From NCBI RefSeq assembly GCF_007679965.1, contig NZ_VEHL01000010.1, positions 186,001 through 250,000 on the forward strand: a stretch of DNA of 64,000 bases, given 5' to 3'. This DNA is from Bordetella genomosp. 13. Lineage in GTDB: Bacteria; Pseudomonadota; Gammaproteobacteria; Burkholderiales; Burkholderiaceae_B. This document shows, piece by piece, positions 18,020 to 27,105 of the stretch. Each line of letters starts with the position of its first letter. Positions within the stretch are counted from its first letter, which is position 1. The position numbers were made by a program, and so were the translations under genes. The notes under the pieces were generated by a model that made no database searches, was not told the DNA's origin, and saw nothing but the letters and a program-made list of their open reading frames with translations.

Positions 18020-19135
18020 TTACAGTTGGGTCTTCTTGCCGGCCTTGTCCCACTTGTAGACGGCGAACTCGAAGTCCTTCAGGTCGCCCTTGGCGTCGTA
18101 TTCGACCTTGCCGATGGCCGTATTGAAGCTGTTCTTGTGCAGGTAGTCGGCGACCTTGGCGGGATCCTCGCCCACGGCGTTGATGCCGTCGGCGATCAGC
18201 TGCACGGCCGCGTAGGCGGGCATCTGGAAGGCGCCGTCCGGGTTGCGCTTCTTGGCCTCGAAGGCCTTGACCACGCCCTCATTGCCCGGCAGCTTGGTGA
18301 AGTCGGCCGGCAGCGTGACCAGCAGGCCCTCGATGGCCGGACCGGCAATGGCCACCAGGTCCTGGTTGGCCGTGCCTTCCGGACCCATGAACTGCACGTT
18401 CAGGCCCTGCTCGCGCGACTGGCGCAGCAGCAGGCCCAGCTCGGGGTGGTAGCCGCCGAAGTACACGAAGTCGACGCCCGCCGACTTCAGCTTGGTGATG
18501 ACGGCCGAGTAGTCGCTGTCGCCGACGTTGATGCCTTCGAAGACCGCGATGTTGACCTTGTCCTTCTCCAGCGTGTTCTTCACCTGGGTGGCCACGCCCG
18601 AGCCGTAGGTCTGCTTGTCGTGCAGCACCGCAACCTTCTTGGGCTTGATGTTCTTGGCGATGTAGTCGGCGGCGAACGGACCCTGCTGGTCGTCGCGGCC
18701 GATGGTGCGGAAGAAGAAGTGCGGCTTGGTCGTGTCGGTGACCAGCGGCGAGGTCGCGCCCGGGGTGATGGCGACGATGCCTTCCTGTTCGTACACGTTG
18801 ACGGCGGGCACGGTGACGCCCGAGCATGCGTGCGCCACGGCGAACTTGGCGCCGGCGTTGACCACGCGGTTGGCGGCCGGCACGGCCTGCTTCGGTTCGC
18901 AGCCGTCGTCGATCAGGATGGGTTCGAGCTGCTTGCCCTTGACGCCGCCCTTGGCGTTGATGGTTTCGATCGCGGTCAGTGCGCCGGCCTGGATCTGGTC
19001 GCCGTACTGCGTGTTCGGGCCGGTCATCGGCTGCGGAATGCCGATCTTGATGGTGTCGGCGGCTTGGACGCTGCCGGCAAGGACCAGGGCACTCAGTGCA
19101 ACGGCCAGGGGGGTAAAGCGTTGCGCGATTTTCAT
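18020..19135 (-). CDS. livK: Branched-chain amino acid ABC transporter substrate-binding protein (LivK/LivJ type)
   Basis: 371 residues with a Sec signal ending near residue 25 (LAGSVQA-AD). The mature part is a Peripla_BP_6 protein: IKIGIPQPMTGPNTQYGDQI, PILIDDGCEPKQAVPAANRVV, VAHACSGVTVPA, FFRTIGRDDQQGPFAADYI and FVYFGGYHPELGLLLRQ. Two cysteines (DDGCEP and AHACSG) are placed as in LivJ/LivK. GGAGAAGTCTGC precedes the ATG. It lies upstream of livHMGF on the same strand, across the repeat region, and is presumed to feed that transporter. A close paralogue lies at 36572. Confidence 0.92.
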   Translation of the reverse strand: MKIAQRFTPLAVALSALVLAGSVQAADTIKIGIPQPMTGPNTQYGDQIQAGALTAIETINAKGGVKGKQLEPILIDDGCEPKQAVPAANRVVNAGAKFAVAHACSGVTVPAVNVYEQEGIVAITPGATSPLVTDTTKPHFFFRTIGRDDQQGPFAADYIAKNIKPKKVAVLHDKQTYGSGVATQVKNTLEKDKVNIAVFEGINVGDSDYSAVITKLKSAGVDFVYFGGYHPELGLLLRQSREQGLNVQFMGPEGTANQDLVAIAGPAIEGLLVTLPADFTKLPGNEGVVKAFEAKKRNPDGAFQMPAYAAVQLIADGINAVGEDPAKVADYLHKNSFNTAIGKVEYDAKGDLKDFEFAVYKWDKAGKKTQL

Positions 19136-19300
19136 GCAGACTTCTCCAGCAGGAGTGGTTGGACGACCTTGCCTGATCCGGGCCGAGGGGGTTTCCCGGC
19201 CGCGCGATGCGGCATGTCCCGCTTATTTGGTGCAAGCGGTAACGTGGGCGGTATTCTGGTCGCTGCCCCCAGGCGTGTCACTGCGTGGAATCCCCAATAT

Positions 19301-19314
19301 TTCATCCAGATGAA
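19301..19314. promoter_or_regulatory. Palindrome upstream of livK
   Basis: TTCATC-CA-GATGAA is a perfect 6-bp dyad with a 2-base spacer, about 165 bases upstream of the livK ATG, in an otherwise featureless 246-base gap. It could be an operator. No regulator is assigned. Confidence 0.3.
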
Positions 19315-19381
19315 TAAAGGGGGACGGGAATGAGAACCCTGCAGCGGCTCGTTTTGGCCGACGGCCATAGGCCCGATACGG

Positions 19382-19999
19382 TCAGCGCACTTGTCCCAAC
19401 GAGGCCGAAGGCCGCGCCTCTGCAGGCCGCGCCTCTGCAGGCCGCGCCTCTGCAGGCCGCGCCAAATTCCACATCAGCGCGCGGAAGGGCGCCAGCATCA
19501 CCAGGTTGACCGCCAGCTTGATGGCCAGGTCGCCCAGCAGCCAGGTCAGCCAAGGCAGGCCGGAGCCCGCGAAAGCCACGCTGAAGAACACTGCCGTGTC
19601 GAACAAGGCACCAGCCGTGCCGGCCAGCAGCGGCGCGCGCCACCAGCGCTGGTCGCGCAGGCGGTCGAACACCTTGATGTCGATCAGTTGGGCGCACAGG
19701 TAGGCCAGGCCCGAGGCCAGCGCGATGCGCGGCGAGGCCACCCACATCGACACTGCCAGCGCCAGGGCGAAGCCGCACCAGGCAACGCGACGTGCCGCGC
19801 GCGGGCCGAAGCGGCGGTTCAGCAGGTCGGTGACCAGGAAGGCCACCGGGTACGACAGCCCGCCCCAGGTCAGCCAGTCGTTCAGCGGCACCTGCACCAG
19901 GATGTTCGAGCCCACCACCACCACGCCCATGGCCAGCACGGCCAGGGCGAACTGCGCCAGCGACATCGGCGCGTAGCGGCGGGCGGCGGGCGGACTCAC
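19382..19999 (-). CDS. VUT-family (YhhQ-like) queuosine precursor transporter
   Basis: 205 residues, about six hydrophobic segments. Family marks: SNILVQVPL, GGLSYPVAFLVTDLLNRRFG (an acidic membrane motif) and LCAQLIDIKVFDRLR. Relatives move queuosine precursors such as preQ0 or queuine across the inner membrane. It starts with GTG at 19999, overlapping the proC stop (GTGA); an in-frame ATG at 19966 is an alternative. The C-terminus carries three copies of the pentapeptide ARPAE, from a 15-bp tandem repeat (19411-19463), which is not part of the family fold. Confidence 0.82.
   Translation of the reverse strand: MSPPAARRYAPMSLAQFALAVLAMGVVVVGSNILVQVPLNDWLTWGGLSYPVAFLVTDLLNRRFGPRAARRVAWCGFALALAVSMWVASPRIALASGLAYLCAQLIDIKVFDRLRDQRWWRAPLLAGTAGALFDTAVFFSVAFAGSGLPWLTWLLGDLAIKLAVNLVMLAPFRALMWNLARPAEARPAEARPAEARPSASLGQVR
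19411..19463. repeat. 15-bp in-frame tandem repeat, about 3.5 copies
   Basis: GCCGCGCCTCTGCAG occurs at 19411, 19426 and 19441, exact each time, followed by 8 bases of a fourth copy. It lies inside the 3' end of the VUT-family gene and, because the unit is a multiple of three, adds five residues per copy. Copy number is likely to vary. Confidence 0.9.
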
Positions 20000-20829
20000 T
20001 TGCCGAACTCCGCGGCCAGTTCGCGCGAACGGCGCGCGGCGGCCTGCATGGCGCGCTCGACCAGCGGCGAGAAACCGCCCTGCTCGAACTCGGCCAGCGC
20101 GGCGGCCGTGGTGCCGCCCTTGGAGGTGACGCGCTCGCGCAGCACCGAAGGCGGCTCGTCCGACTGCGCGGCAAGTCTAGTCGCGCCAGCGAACGTAGCC
20201 AGGGCCAGCTGACGCGATTGGTCTTCGTTCAGTCCGACCGCCTTGCCGCCGGCCATCAGCGCCTCGAGGAACAGGAACACATAGGCCGGGCCGCTGCCCG
20301 ACAGCGCCGTGACGGCGTCCAGGCCGGCATCGTCGTCCACCCAGACCACCTCGCCCACCGATTGCAGCAGGCGCGCGGCCAGCTCGCGGTCGGCCTGGCT
20401 GGCGCCGGGCAGCGCGGCCAGGCCGGTGATGCCCGCGCCCACCAGCGCGGGGGTGTTGGGCATGCAGCGCACCAGGCGCTGCCACGGCTGGCCAGGTTGG
20501 CCCAGCCAGTCGGCCAGCGTATCCGCGCGCAGGCCAGCCGCCACGCTGATCACCAGCGTGTCGTCGGCCAGCCATTGGCGGGTGTCGGCGACCGCCTGCC
20601 GCATGTTCTGCGGCTTGACCGCGTAGATCCAGACCTTGCAGCGCGCCAGCGTGTCGTCCGGCGCGGCCGCGACGGTGGCGCCGCGCGCGCGCCAAGCGTC
20701 ATGCCCGTCGGTGTTGATGTCGACGACGTGCAGGTTGCCCGCCGGGCAGGCGCGATCGGCCAGGCCGGAAGCCAGCGCCGCGGCCATGTTGCCGCCGCCG
20801 ATGAAGGCGATAGAAAGGGAATTGTCCAT
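19996..20829 (-). CDS. proC: Pyrroline-5-carboxylate reductase
   Basis: 277 residues. The enzyme performs the last step of proline synthesis, reducing pyrroline-5-carboxylate with NAD(P)H. The Rossmann motif is IAFIGGGNMAAALASGL; also present are AVKPQNM, RCMPNTPALVGAGITGL, and the C-terminal signature TALSGSGPAYVFLFLEAL plus VTSKGGTTAAAL. ATG 20829 is chosen because the Rossmann strand begins a few residues later; upstream in-frame starts would add about 40 unrelated residues. The stop overlaps the start of the VUT gene. Confidence 0.95.
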   Translation of the reverse strand: MDNSLSIAFIGGGNMAAALASGLADRACPAGNLHVVDINTDGHDAWRARGATVAAAPDDTLARCKVWIYAVKPQNMRQAVADTRQWLADDTLVISVAAGLRADTLADWLGQPGQPWQRLVRCMPNTPALVGAGITGLAALPGASQADRELAARLLQSVGEVVWVDDDAGLDAVTALSGSGPAYVFLFLEALMAGGKAVGLNEDQSRQLALATFAGATRLAAQSDEPPSVLRERVTSKGGTTAAALAEFEQGGFSPLVERAMQAAARRSRELAAEFGK

Positions 20830-20980
20830 GACGCGGGATTGTAAACCCGCCCCGTCCGCGCTTTCCGGCGGCGTGCACAGTTCGTGGCCGGAACGTCCCC
20901 AGTCGCGATCTTGTTGGCCCCCGGCCCGATCCGTATCGTCTTCCACACCCAATCATCGTGAGCAGACACCAGGAAGACAC

Positions 20981-22135
20981 ATGAAGATCGAAGGCATCGA
21001 GATCATCCCGCTGGACATGCAGCTGGAGCAGGTATTCAAGGGCGGCACCTACCAGGTGGCGTCCCGCCCCACCCTTGTCACGCGCGTGCACCTGGCCAAC
21101 GGCATCGTCGGCGAGACCTATGGCGGCGACGAGTTCCACACCCAGCGAGAGATCGTGGACGTCGCCCGAGACCACCTGGCGCCGCTGCTGATAGGCCAGG
21201 ACGTGCGCGACTTCCAGCGCCTCTGGGAGGCCATGTTCAACGTCAAGGTGGACCTGGGCAACCGCGGCCTGCACCAGCTCGACATGCATCCGCGCGGCAT
21301 CCTGCTGCAGGCCATCAGCGGCCTGGACAACGCCATGTGGGACGCGCGCGGCAAGCTGTACCAGACGCCCGTCTACAAGCTGCTGGGCGGCGTGCGCGAC
21401 CGTGTGCCCGTCATCTCCATCGGCGGCTACTATCCGCAGGACGGCCAGGACGCCTGCGAGGCCATCGCGCAGGAGGTCGAGATGGTGCGCGCCACCGGCT
21501 GCATGGGCATCAAGATGAAAGTCGGCCGTGCCAGCCTGGAGGAAGACCTGGCGCGCGTGCGCGCGGCCCGCCAGGCCGGTGGCAAGGACTTCATCGTCAC
21601 CGTCGACGCCAACCAGGGCTGGGACCCGCTGGACGCGATCAGGTTCTGCGTCGCCATGGAAAAGGCCGACCTCGACGTGCGCTGGATGGAAGAACCCGTC
21701 AAGTGGTACGACCAGACCGATGGACTGCGCCTGCTGGCCGGCAAGACCACCATCCCCATCAACGTGGGCCAGGGCGAGATCAGCGGCCGCGCATGCCGCG
21801 ACCTGATCACCAAGGGCGACGTCTCCATCCTCAACCTGGACTGCACGCTGTGCGGCGGCATCACCGAATGGCAACGCGTGGCCGACATGGCCAAGCTGAT
21901 GAATGTGGAGATGGCGCACCATGAAGAGCCCCAGGTCGCGGTCCACCTGATCGCCGCCAACCCGCACGCGCTGTTCGTCGAGATCTTCGCCAACAAAGTG
22001 CGCGACCCGCTGCTGTGGCAACTGCCCGACGGCTTCCCGGTCATCAAGGACGGCTACATGGACGTGCCGCAGGCGCCCGGCCTGGGCATCAAGCTCCACG
22101 AGCAGGTCATCGAACGGTACCGCGTCGACCGCTGA
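20981..22135 (+). CDS. Mandelate racemase/muconate lactonizing enzyme family protein
   Basis: 384 residues of the enolase superfamily, which abstract the alpha-proton of a carboxylate at a Mg2+ centre. An N-terminal capping domain ends near LYQTPVYKLLGG. The barrel shows the KxK base motif in GIKMKVGR, metal ligands in VDANQGW, RWMEEPV and GQGEISG, and the histidine region MAHHEEPQV. It is probably an acid-sugar dehydratase or a related isomerase; specificity cannot be read with certainty. AGGAAGACAC precedes the ATG. An MFS permease follows after 131 bases, and a LysR gene lies beyond it, suggesting uptake and catabolism of a sugar acid. Confidence 0.88.
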   Translation: MKIEGIEIIPLDMQLEQVFKGGTYQVASRPTLVTRVHLANGIVGETYGGDEFHTQREIVDVARDHLAPLLIGQDVRDFQRLWEAMFNVKVDLGNRGLHQLDMHPRGILLQAISGLDNAMWDARGKLYQTPVYKLLGGVRDRVPVISIGGYYPQDGQDACEAIAQEVEMVRATGCMGIKMKVGRASLEEDLARVRAARQAGGKDFIVTVDANQGWDPLDAIRFCVAMEKADLDVRWMEEPVKWYDQTDGLRLLAGKTTIPINVGQGEISGRACRDLITKGDVSILNLDCTLCGGITEWQRVADMAKLMNVEMAHHEEPQVAVHLIAANPHALFVEIFANKVRDPLLWQLPDGFPVIKDGYMDVPQAPGLGIKLHEQVIERYRVDR

Positions 22136-22266
22136 CACCCACGTTTGCGCATGCCCTTGCCCGGCCCCGCCCGCGTGGGCATGTGGGACCGGCCGCGCCC
22201 GGCCGGCCACTTCATTCCCAGAACATCCAGCGCGCTCGACCGAAGCGCAGCACAGGAGGACGACAC

Positions 22267-23592
22267 ATGGATTCCGCATCCACGACCGGCGACGCCATCG
22301 CCAGGAAACGCTGGCTCATCATTCTGCCGGCCACCTTCATCATGTACACGATCTCGTTCTTCGATCGTGCCAACATGGGCATGGCCCTGCCGCACATCAC
22401 CAAGGAACTGGGCCTGGACTCCATCGAGGGCGGATGGGTCGGCGCGGCCTTCGCATGGGGCTATGCCGTCACGCAACTGGGGGGCGGCCTGATCGCCCTG
22501 CTGGTCAACCCGCGCAGGCTCATCGCGATCTCGATGCTGCTGTTCGGCGCCGCGGCCGTGGCCACCGGCTTCGCCCAGACCTTCGAACAACTGGTGGGCT
22601 TGCGCATCCTGCTGGGCCTGGCCGAGGGTCCCATCTACGCCGCCGTATCCCTGTTCCTGTCCCAGTGGTTCATGAAACCCGAGCGCGGCCGCGCCTTCGG
22701 CATCTGGAACCTGGCGATTCCGGCGGGCGGCTTCCTGGCCGGCCCGATCTCGGGCGCCATCCTGGCCCACTACGACTGGCGCGTCATGATGATCGCCGAA
22801 GGCTTGCCCGCCTGGATCTTCTGCGGCATCTGGCTGCTGGCCATTCCGCGGAACCTGGATTCGGCCAGATGGCTGAGCGGAGAAGACCGCGACGCCCTGA
22901 AGCGCAACCTGGCCCAGGAGCAGGCAGGCTACCAGAAGCCCGAGACCGATCCCTGGTGGACCGTGCTGGCCGAGCCCAAGGTATGGCTGCTGACCGCGGG
23001 ATTCGGCTTGAACGGCGTGCTGATGTATGGCACCACGCTGTGGCTGCCCACCATCATGCGTACCTATGGCCAGCTGGGCGAATTGTGGATCGGCGTGTTC
23101 TCGGGCCTGCCGTTCGTGGCGTCGATGCTTGGCATCTACTACATCAGCCGCCGTTCCGACCTGCATGGGCAGGAGCGCCGCTGGCACGCCGCCGTACCCA
23201 CCGCGCTGACGGGCGCCATGATGGCGCTGGCCGCCTTCACGCCGACGAATCTCTACTATCTGCAGATCGTCCTGTTCGTGGCGCTGGGTTTCACCCTGAA
23301 GATGCTGAACCCGCTGATCTTCGCCTGGCTGACCGAGACCCTGCCCACGCGCAAGGCCATTCCCGGCGTCGCGATCGTCAGCGGCGTGGGCAACCTGATC
23401 GGCCAGTCCGTCGGGCCGCTGCTGGTGGGATACGTGCGCTCCGTGTCCAGCAGTTTCACGCCATCGCTGGTGGTGCTGGCCGTGTGCGCCGTGCTCGGTG
23501 GCGTGATGATCGCGCTGTCCGGGGCCGTGGGACGCATCCAGCGCGGCGGGACGCCTGACGACCGCCCCTATCCGGCCTCGTCCGGGGCCTGA
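22267..23592 (+). CDS. MFS transporter, anion:cation symporter (ACS) type
   Basis: 441 residues, 12 predicted helices. ACS-type features: TISFFDRANMGMALPHI in helix 1, GLAEGPIYAAVSLFLSQWF and ERGRAFGIWNLAIPAGGFLAGPISG in helices 4-5, and a central loop around residue 200-235. Members import tartrate, galactonate, glucarate or phthalate with protons or cations. CAGGAGGACGACAC lies before the ATG. Together with the adjacent enolase-superfamily enzyme it probably handles a sugar acid. Its 3' end overlaps the convergent LysR gene by 25 bases. Confidence 0.9.
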   Translation: MDSASTTGDAIARKRWLIILPATFIMYTISFFDRANMGMALPHITKELGLDSIEGGWVGAAFAWGYAVTQLGGGLIALLVNPRRLIAISMLLFGAAAVATGFAQTFEQLVGLRILLGLAEGPIYAAVSLFLSQWFMKPERGRAFGIWNLAIPAGGFLAGPISGAILAHYDWRVMMIAEGLPAWIFCGIWLLAIPRNLDSARWLSGEDRDALKRNLAQEQAGYQKPETDPWWTVLAEPKVWLLTAGFGLNGVLMYGTTLWLPTIMRTYGQLGELWIGVFSGLPFVASMLGIYYISRRSDLHGQERRWHAAVPTALTGAMMALAAFTPTNLYYLQIVLFVALGFTLKMLNPLIFAWLTETLPTRKAIPGVAIVSGVGNLIGQSVGPLLVGYVRSVSSSFTPSLVVLAVCAVLGGVMIALSGAVGRIQRGGTPDDRPYPASSGA

Positions 23593-24536
23593 CGGGGTAT
23601 GGCGGCGCCGCCCGCCCGGGGATCGGGCCGGCGCGCCGTCAGGCCATCGGCGAACCAATGCTGCAGGAACTCCACGCACACCCGCACCTTGGCCGACGCC
23701 GACAGCCGTCCCGTGGTCACCGCCCAGATGTCCGCGGGCCAGTCATACTCGGGCAATACCCGCGTCAGCGTCCCGCTGGCGATGCTGGCCTCGCAGTCCC
23801 ATGCCGACGCGCGCATGATGCCGTGCCCTCCCAGCGCCCACTCCCAGATGATGTCGTTGTTGTTCGACGAGAGCGGGCCGCCCACCTTGATCGCGTGGGT
23901 GTCGTCGCCGCGGCGCAGACGCCACGTGCCGAACGGCTGGTCCCGCTCGCGGAACACCAGGCATGAGTGCTGGCGCAGGTCGTCCGGCGTTTCCGGCACG
24001 CCCTGGCGTCGCAGGTAGTCCGCCGACGCGCACAGCAGGCGGCGGCTGACGCCCAGCCGGTGCGCGATCAGGTGCGGCTCGGGGACCTCGCCGATACGGA
24101 TGTCCAGGTCGATCGACTCCGCGATCAGGTCCGCCGGCCGGTCCATCACGATCAGCGAGATCCCCAGCCGCGGGTAGCGTATCGACAGCTCGGACAGGGC
24201 CGGGGCCAGCAGGTTGCGCCCCAGCCGGAAACTGGAACTGATGCGCAGGTCGCCGCGCGGCTCGGTGCGCACGCTGGAAATCGCGCCCCGCATCTGCGCC
24301 GCCGCATCCAGCATGTACAGCGCCCAGCGATGCACCGCCTCGCCATCCTCGGTCGCCGTCACGTGCCGCGTGGCGCGATGCAGCAAGGTGCATCCCAGCG
24401 CATGTTCCAGCATTCCGATACGCTTGCTGACATACGAGGTGGATACGTCCAGTTCCGTCGCCGTCTTCGCGAAACTGCCCAGCCGGACCACCGCGCAGAA
24501 GATCTCCAGGTCCCTTATTTCGGGGAATTTTTCCAT
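23568..24536 (-). CDS. LysR-family transcriptional regulator
   Basis: 322 residues. The N-terminal HTH spans about residues 6-65 (IRDLEIFCAVVRLGSFAKTATELDVSTSYVSKRIGMLE). The effector domain is of the CrgA-like LysR group (GDLRISSSFRLGRNLLAPAL, DLDIRIGEVPEPHLIAHRL, and a C-terminal VCVEFLQHWF). It is convergent with the MFS gene and overlaps its coding end, and divergent from ugpB with a 208-base gap. It could control either the acid-sugar pair or its own gene; the sequence does not decide. Confidence 0.88.
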   Translation of the reverse strand: MEKFPEIRDLEIFCAVVRLGSFAKTATELDVSTSYVSKRIGMLEHALGCTLLHRATRHVTATEDGEAVHRWALYMLDAAAQMRGAISSVRTEPRGDLRISSSFRLGRNLLAPALSELSIRYPRLGISLIVMDRPADLIAESIDLDIRIGEVPEPHLIAHRLGVSRRLLCASADYLRRQGVPETPDDLRQHSCLVFRERDQPFGTWRLRRGDDTHAIKVGGPLSSNNNDIIWEWALGGHGIMRASAWDCEASIASGTLTRVLPEYDWPADIWAVTTGRLSASAKVRVCVEFLQHWFADGLTARRPDPRAGGAAIPRQAPDEAG

Positions 24537-24654
24537 TGCCCTTTGCCATCGGCGGGCGGCCGGACCCCGTCCGAAGCCCCGTCTGCCGCCCTCGGACGCA
24601 CGCTAACATACCTGCCGGCCCGCCGCGTGGCGATTGACATGCCGGTCCAGCGAT

Positions 24655-24665
24655 GTGAAAGTCAC
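24655..24665. promoter_or_regulatory. Small dyad and TTGACA boxes upstream of ugpB
   Basis: GTGA-AAG-TCAC is a short palindrome, 80-90 bases before the ugpB start. TTGACA occurs on each side, at 24634 and 24670, but no well-spaced -10 box follows either. I could not find a convincing Pho box. The rest of the 208-base gap shows nothing else. Confidence 0.25.
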
Positions 24666-24744
24666 GCCGTTGACACAAACAATTCATAAGGTGTTGCGCT
24701 TCGCATCGCCCGATGCGGCAGCACACGAACGGAGGAACTCTCTC

Positions 24745-26061
24745 ATGCGCACCCCTCGTATGGCGCTGGTCGCCGCCGCGGTCTTGTCCGCGCTGGCCGC
24801 CATCCCGGCCCACGCCGCTACCGACATCCAGTTCTGGCACTCCATGGAAGGCGCCCTGGGCGACCGCGTCAACGCCCTGGTCGACGAATTCAACAAGAGC
24901 AACCCCGATTACCAGGTCAAGGCCGTCTACAAGGGCAACTATGGCGAATCGATGAATGCCGGCATCGCCGCGTTCCGCGCCGGCAATGCGCCCGACATCC
25001 TGCAGGTGTTCGAAGTCGGCACCGCCACGATGATGTACGCCAAGGGCGCCGTCAAGCCGGTGCAGCAGATGTCCGAGGAAGCGGGCGACCCGATCGATCC
25101 CAAGGCCTTCATCGGCGCCGTGGCGGGCTACTACTCGTCGCCGGACGGCAAGCTGGTGTCGATGCCGTTCAACAGCTCGACCGTGGTGTTCTACTACAAC
25201 AAGGACGCCTTCAAGAAGGCCGGCCTGGATGCCGACAAGCCGCCCAAGACCTGGGAAGAGCTGGCCGCGGCCGGCCAGAAGCTCAAGGCCGCCGGCCAGG
25301 AATGCGGCTACACCACCTCGTGGCCGTCGTGGGTCCAGCTCGAGACCTTCTCGGCCTGGCACAACGTGGCCTACGCCACCAAGGACAACGGCTTCGGCGG
25401 CGTGGACGCGCGCCTGGCGGTCAACACTGACCTGCACGTGCGCCACATGGAGAACCTGGCCAGGCTGGGCAAGGAAGGCATCTTCCAGTACGGCGGCCGG
25501 GGCGACGAGCCCAACTCGCTGTTCATCAGCGGCAAGTGCGCCATGATCACCGGCTCCAGCGGCCTGCGCGCCAACATCGCCAAGAACGCCAAGTTCGAGT
25601 TCGGCACGTCCACCGTCCCCTACTACGGCGACGTCAAGGGTGCGCCGCAGAACACCATCATCGGCGGCGCGTCGCTTTGGGTGTTCGCGAACAAGAAACC
25701 CGAGGTCTACAAGGGCGTGACCAAGTTCTTCAAGTTCCTGGCCAGTCCCGAGATCGCCGCCCGCTGGCACCAGCAGACCGGCTACGTGCCCGTCACCAAG
25801 GCCGCCTACGAGCGCACCCTGAAGGACGGCTTCTACGAGAAGAACCCCGGCACCGACGTGGGCGTCAAGCAGCTCAACGTCGAGACCACCGCGCAGTCGC
25901 GCGGCGTGCGCCTGGGCTACCTGCCGCAGATCCGCGAGATCGAGGACGCCGAGATCGAACGCATCGTGTCGGGCAAGGTGCCGGCCAAGGAAGGCCTGGC
26001 CAACATCACCAAGCGCGGCGACGAACTGCTGGAGAAGTTCCAGAAGAGCGTCGGCAACTGA
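24745..26061 (+). CDS. ugpB: sn-Glycerol-3-phosphate ABC transporter periplasmic binding protein
   Basis: 438 residues, equal to E. coli UgpB in length. A Sec signal ends near AHA-AT (about residue 22). The mature start TDIQFWHSMEGALGDRVNALVDEFNKS and the block YKGNYGESMNAGIAAFRAGNAPDI are UgpB-specific. Others are MPFNSSTVVFYYNKDAF and SWVQLETFSAWH. GGAGGAACTC sits before the ATG. It is the first gene of ugpB-A-E-C and supplies glycerol-3-phosphate, or glycerophosphodiesters, for phosphorus and lipid metabolism. Confidence 0.95.
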   Translation: MRTPRMALVAAAVLSALAAIPAHAATDIQFWHSMEGALGDRVNALVDEFNKSNPDYQVKAVYKGNYGESMNAGIAAFRAGNAPDILQVFEVGTATMMYAKGAVKPVQQMSEEAGDPIDPKAFIGAVAGYYSSPDGKLVSMPFNSSTVVFYYNKDAFKKAGLDADKPPKTWEELAAAGQKLKAAGQECGYTTSWPSWVQLETFSAWHNVAYATKDNGFGGVDARLAVNTDLHVRHMENLARLGKEGIFQYGGRGDEPNSLFISGKCAMITGSSGLRANIAKNAKFEFGTSTVPYYGDVKGAPQNTIIGGASLWVFANKKPEVYKGVTKFFKFLASPEIAARWHQQTGYVPVTKAAYERTLKDGFYEKNPGTDVGVKQLNVETTAQSRGVRLGYLPQIREIEDAEIERIVSGKVPAKEGLANITKRGDELLEKFQKSVGN

Positions 26062-26201
26062 TGCCGAGCCCGGCGCCGGCCCCGCACGGGGCGGCGCCGC
26101 GGTTCGACTGAAGCCGCGCCCGCGCGCGGCCGTCATCCGCGATGGCGGCGGTTTGTCCGAACCGCCGCCTCGCTCGTTTCTGGCATACGCATAGGCCCTA
26201 C

Positions 26202-27083
26202 ATGGAAAAGCGCGTCGTATTCGGCCACAAGACCCTGCCCTATCTGCTGCTGGCGCCGCAGTTGGTCATCACGGTCGTCTTCTTCTTCCTGCCGGCCGGC
26301 CAGGCCATGTGGCAGTCGATGCGCCTGGAGGACGCCTTCGGCCTGTCCTCCGAGTTCGTCGGGCTGGAGAACTTCGCCGCCCTGTTCCGCCAGGACACCT
26401 ATCTCGAATCCTTCCGCGTCACGGCCGTGTTCTCGGTGCTGGTGGCCTTTGTGGGGCTGGCGCTGGCGCTGCTGCTGGCCGTGATGGCCGACCGCGTGGT
26501 GCGCGGCGCGGGCCTGTACAAGACGCTGCTGATCTGGCCGTACGCCGTTGCGCCCGCCGTGGTGGGCGTGCTGTGGCTGTTCCTGTTCTCGCCCTCGGTG
26601 GGCATCCTGGCCGTGGCCCTGCAGGGCATGGGCGTGCCCTGGAATCCGCGCCTGGACGGCGACCAGGCGTTGATCCTGGTGCTGATCGCCGCCGTGTGGA
26701 AGCAGATCTCGTACAACTTCCTGTTCTTCCTGGCCGGGCTGCAGTCCATCCCGCGCTCGCTGATCGAGGCCGCCGCCATCGACGGCGCCTCGCCGTCGCG
26801 CCGTTTCTGGACCATCGTGTTCCCGCTGCTGTCGCCCACCACCTTCTTCCTGCTGGTGGTGAACGTGATCTATGCCTTCTTCGACACCTTCGCCGTCATC
26901 GACACCACCACCCAGGGCGGCCCGGGCACGTCCACGTCCATCCTGGTCTACAAGGTGTACAGCGACGGCTTCCGCGGCCTGGACCTGGGTTCGTCCGCCG
27001 CGCAGTCCGTGGTGCTGATGGGCATCGTCATCGTGTTGACGGTGGTGCAGTTCCGCTACATCGACCGCAAGGTCCAGTACTGA
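26202..27083 (+). CDS. ugpA: sn-Glycerol-3-phosphate ABC transporter permease UgpA
   Basis: 293 residues with six helices. The N-terminus MEKRVVFGHKTLPYLLLAPQL is UgpA-like. The permease EAA loop is SLIEAAAIDGASPSRRFWTIVFPLLSP. ATG 26202 is chosen because it matches the family start; an earlier in-frame ATG would add 20 residues. It follows ugpB after 140 bases that contain no obvious terminator. Confidence 0.94.
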   Translation: MEKRVVFGHKTLPYLLLAPQLVITVVFFFLPAGQAMWQSMRLEDAFGLSSEFVGLENFAALFRQDTYLESFRVTAVFSVLVAFVGLALALLLAVMADRVVRGAGLYKTLLIWPYAVAPAVVGVLWLFLFSPSVGILAVALQGMGVPWNPRLDGDQALILVLIAAVWKQISYNFLFFLAGLQSIPRSLIEAAAIDGASPSRRFWTIVFPLLSPTTFFLLVVNVIYAFFDTFAVIDTTTQGGPGTSTSILVYKVYSDGFRGLDLGSSAAQSVVLMGIVIVLTVVQFRYIDRKVQY

Positions 27084-27105
27084 TTCCGCAAGAGGCCGCC
27101 TCACC

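Noticed and set aside
24537..24744. Pho box upstream of ugpB
   Set aside because: I looked for paired CTGTCAT-like units because ugp operons are often PhoB-controlled. Only isolated TTGACA and GTGA/TCAC elements are present, with wrong spacing.
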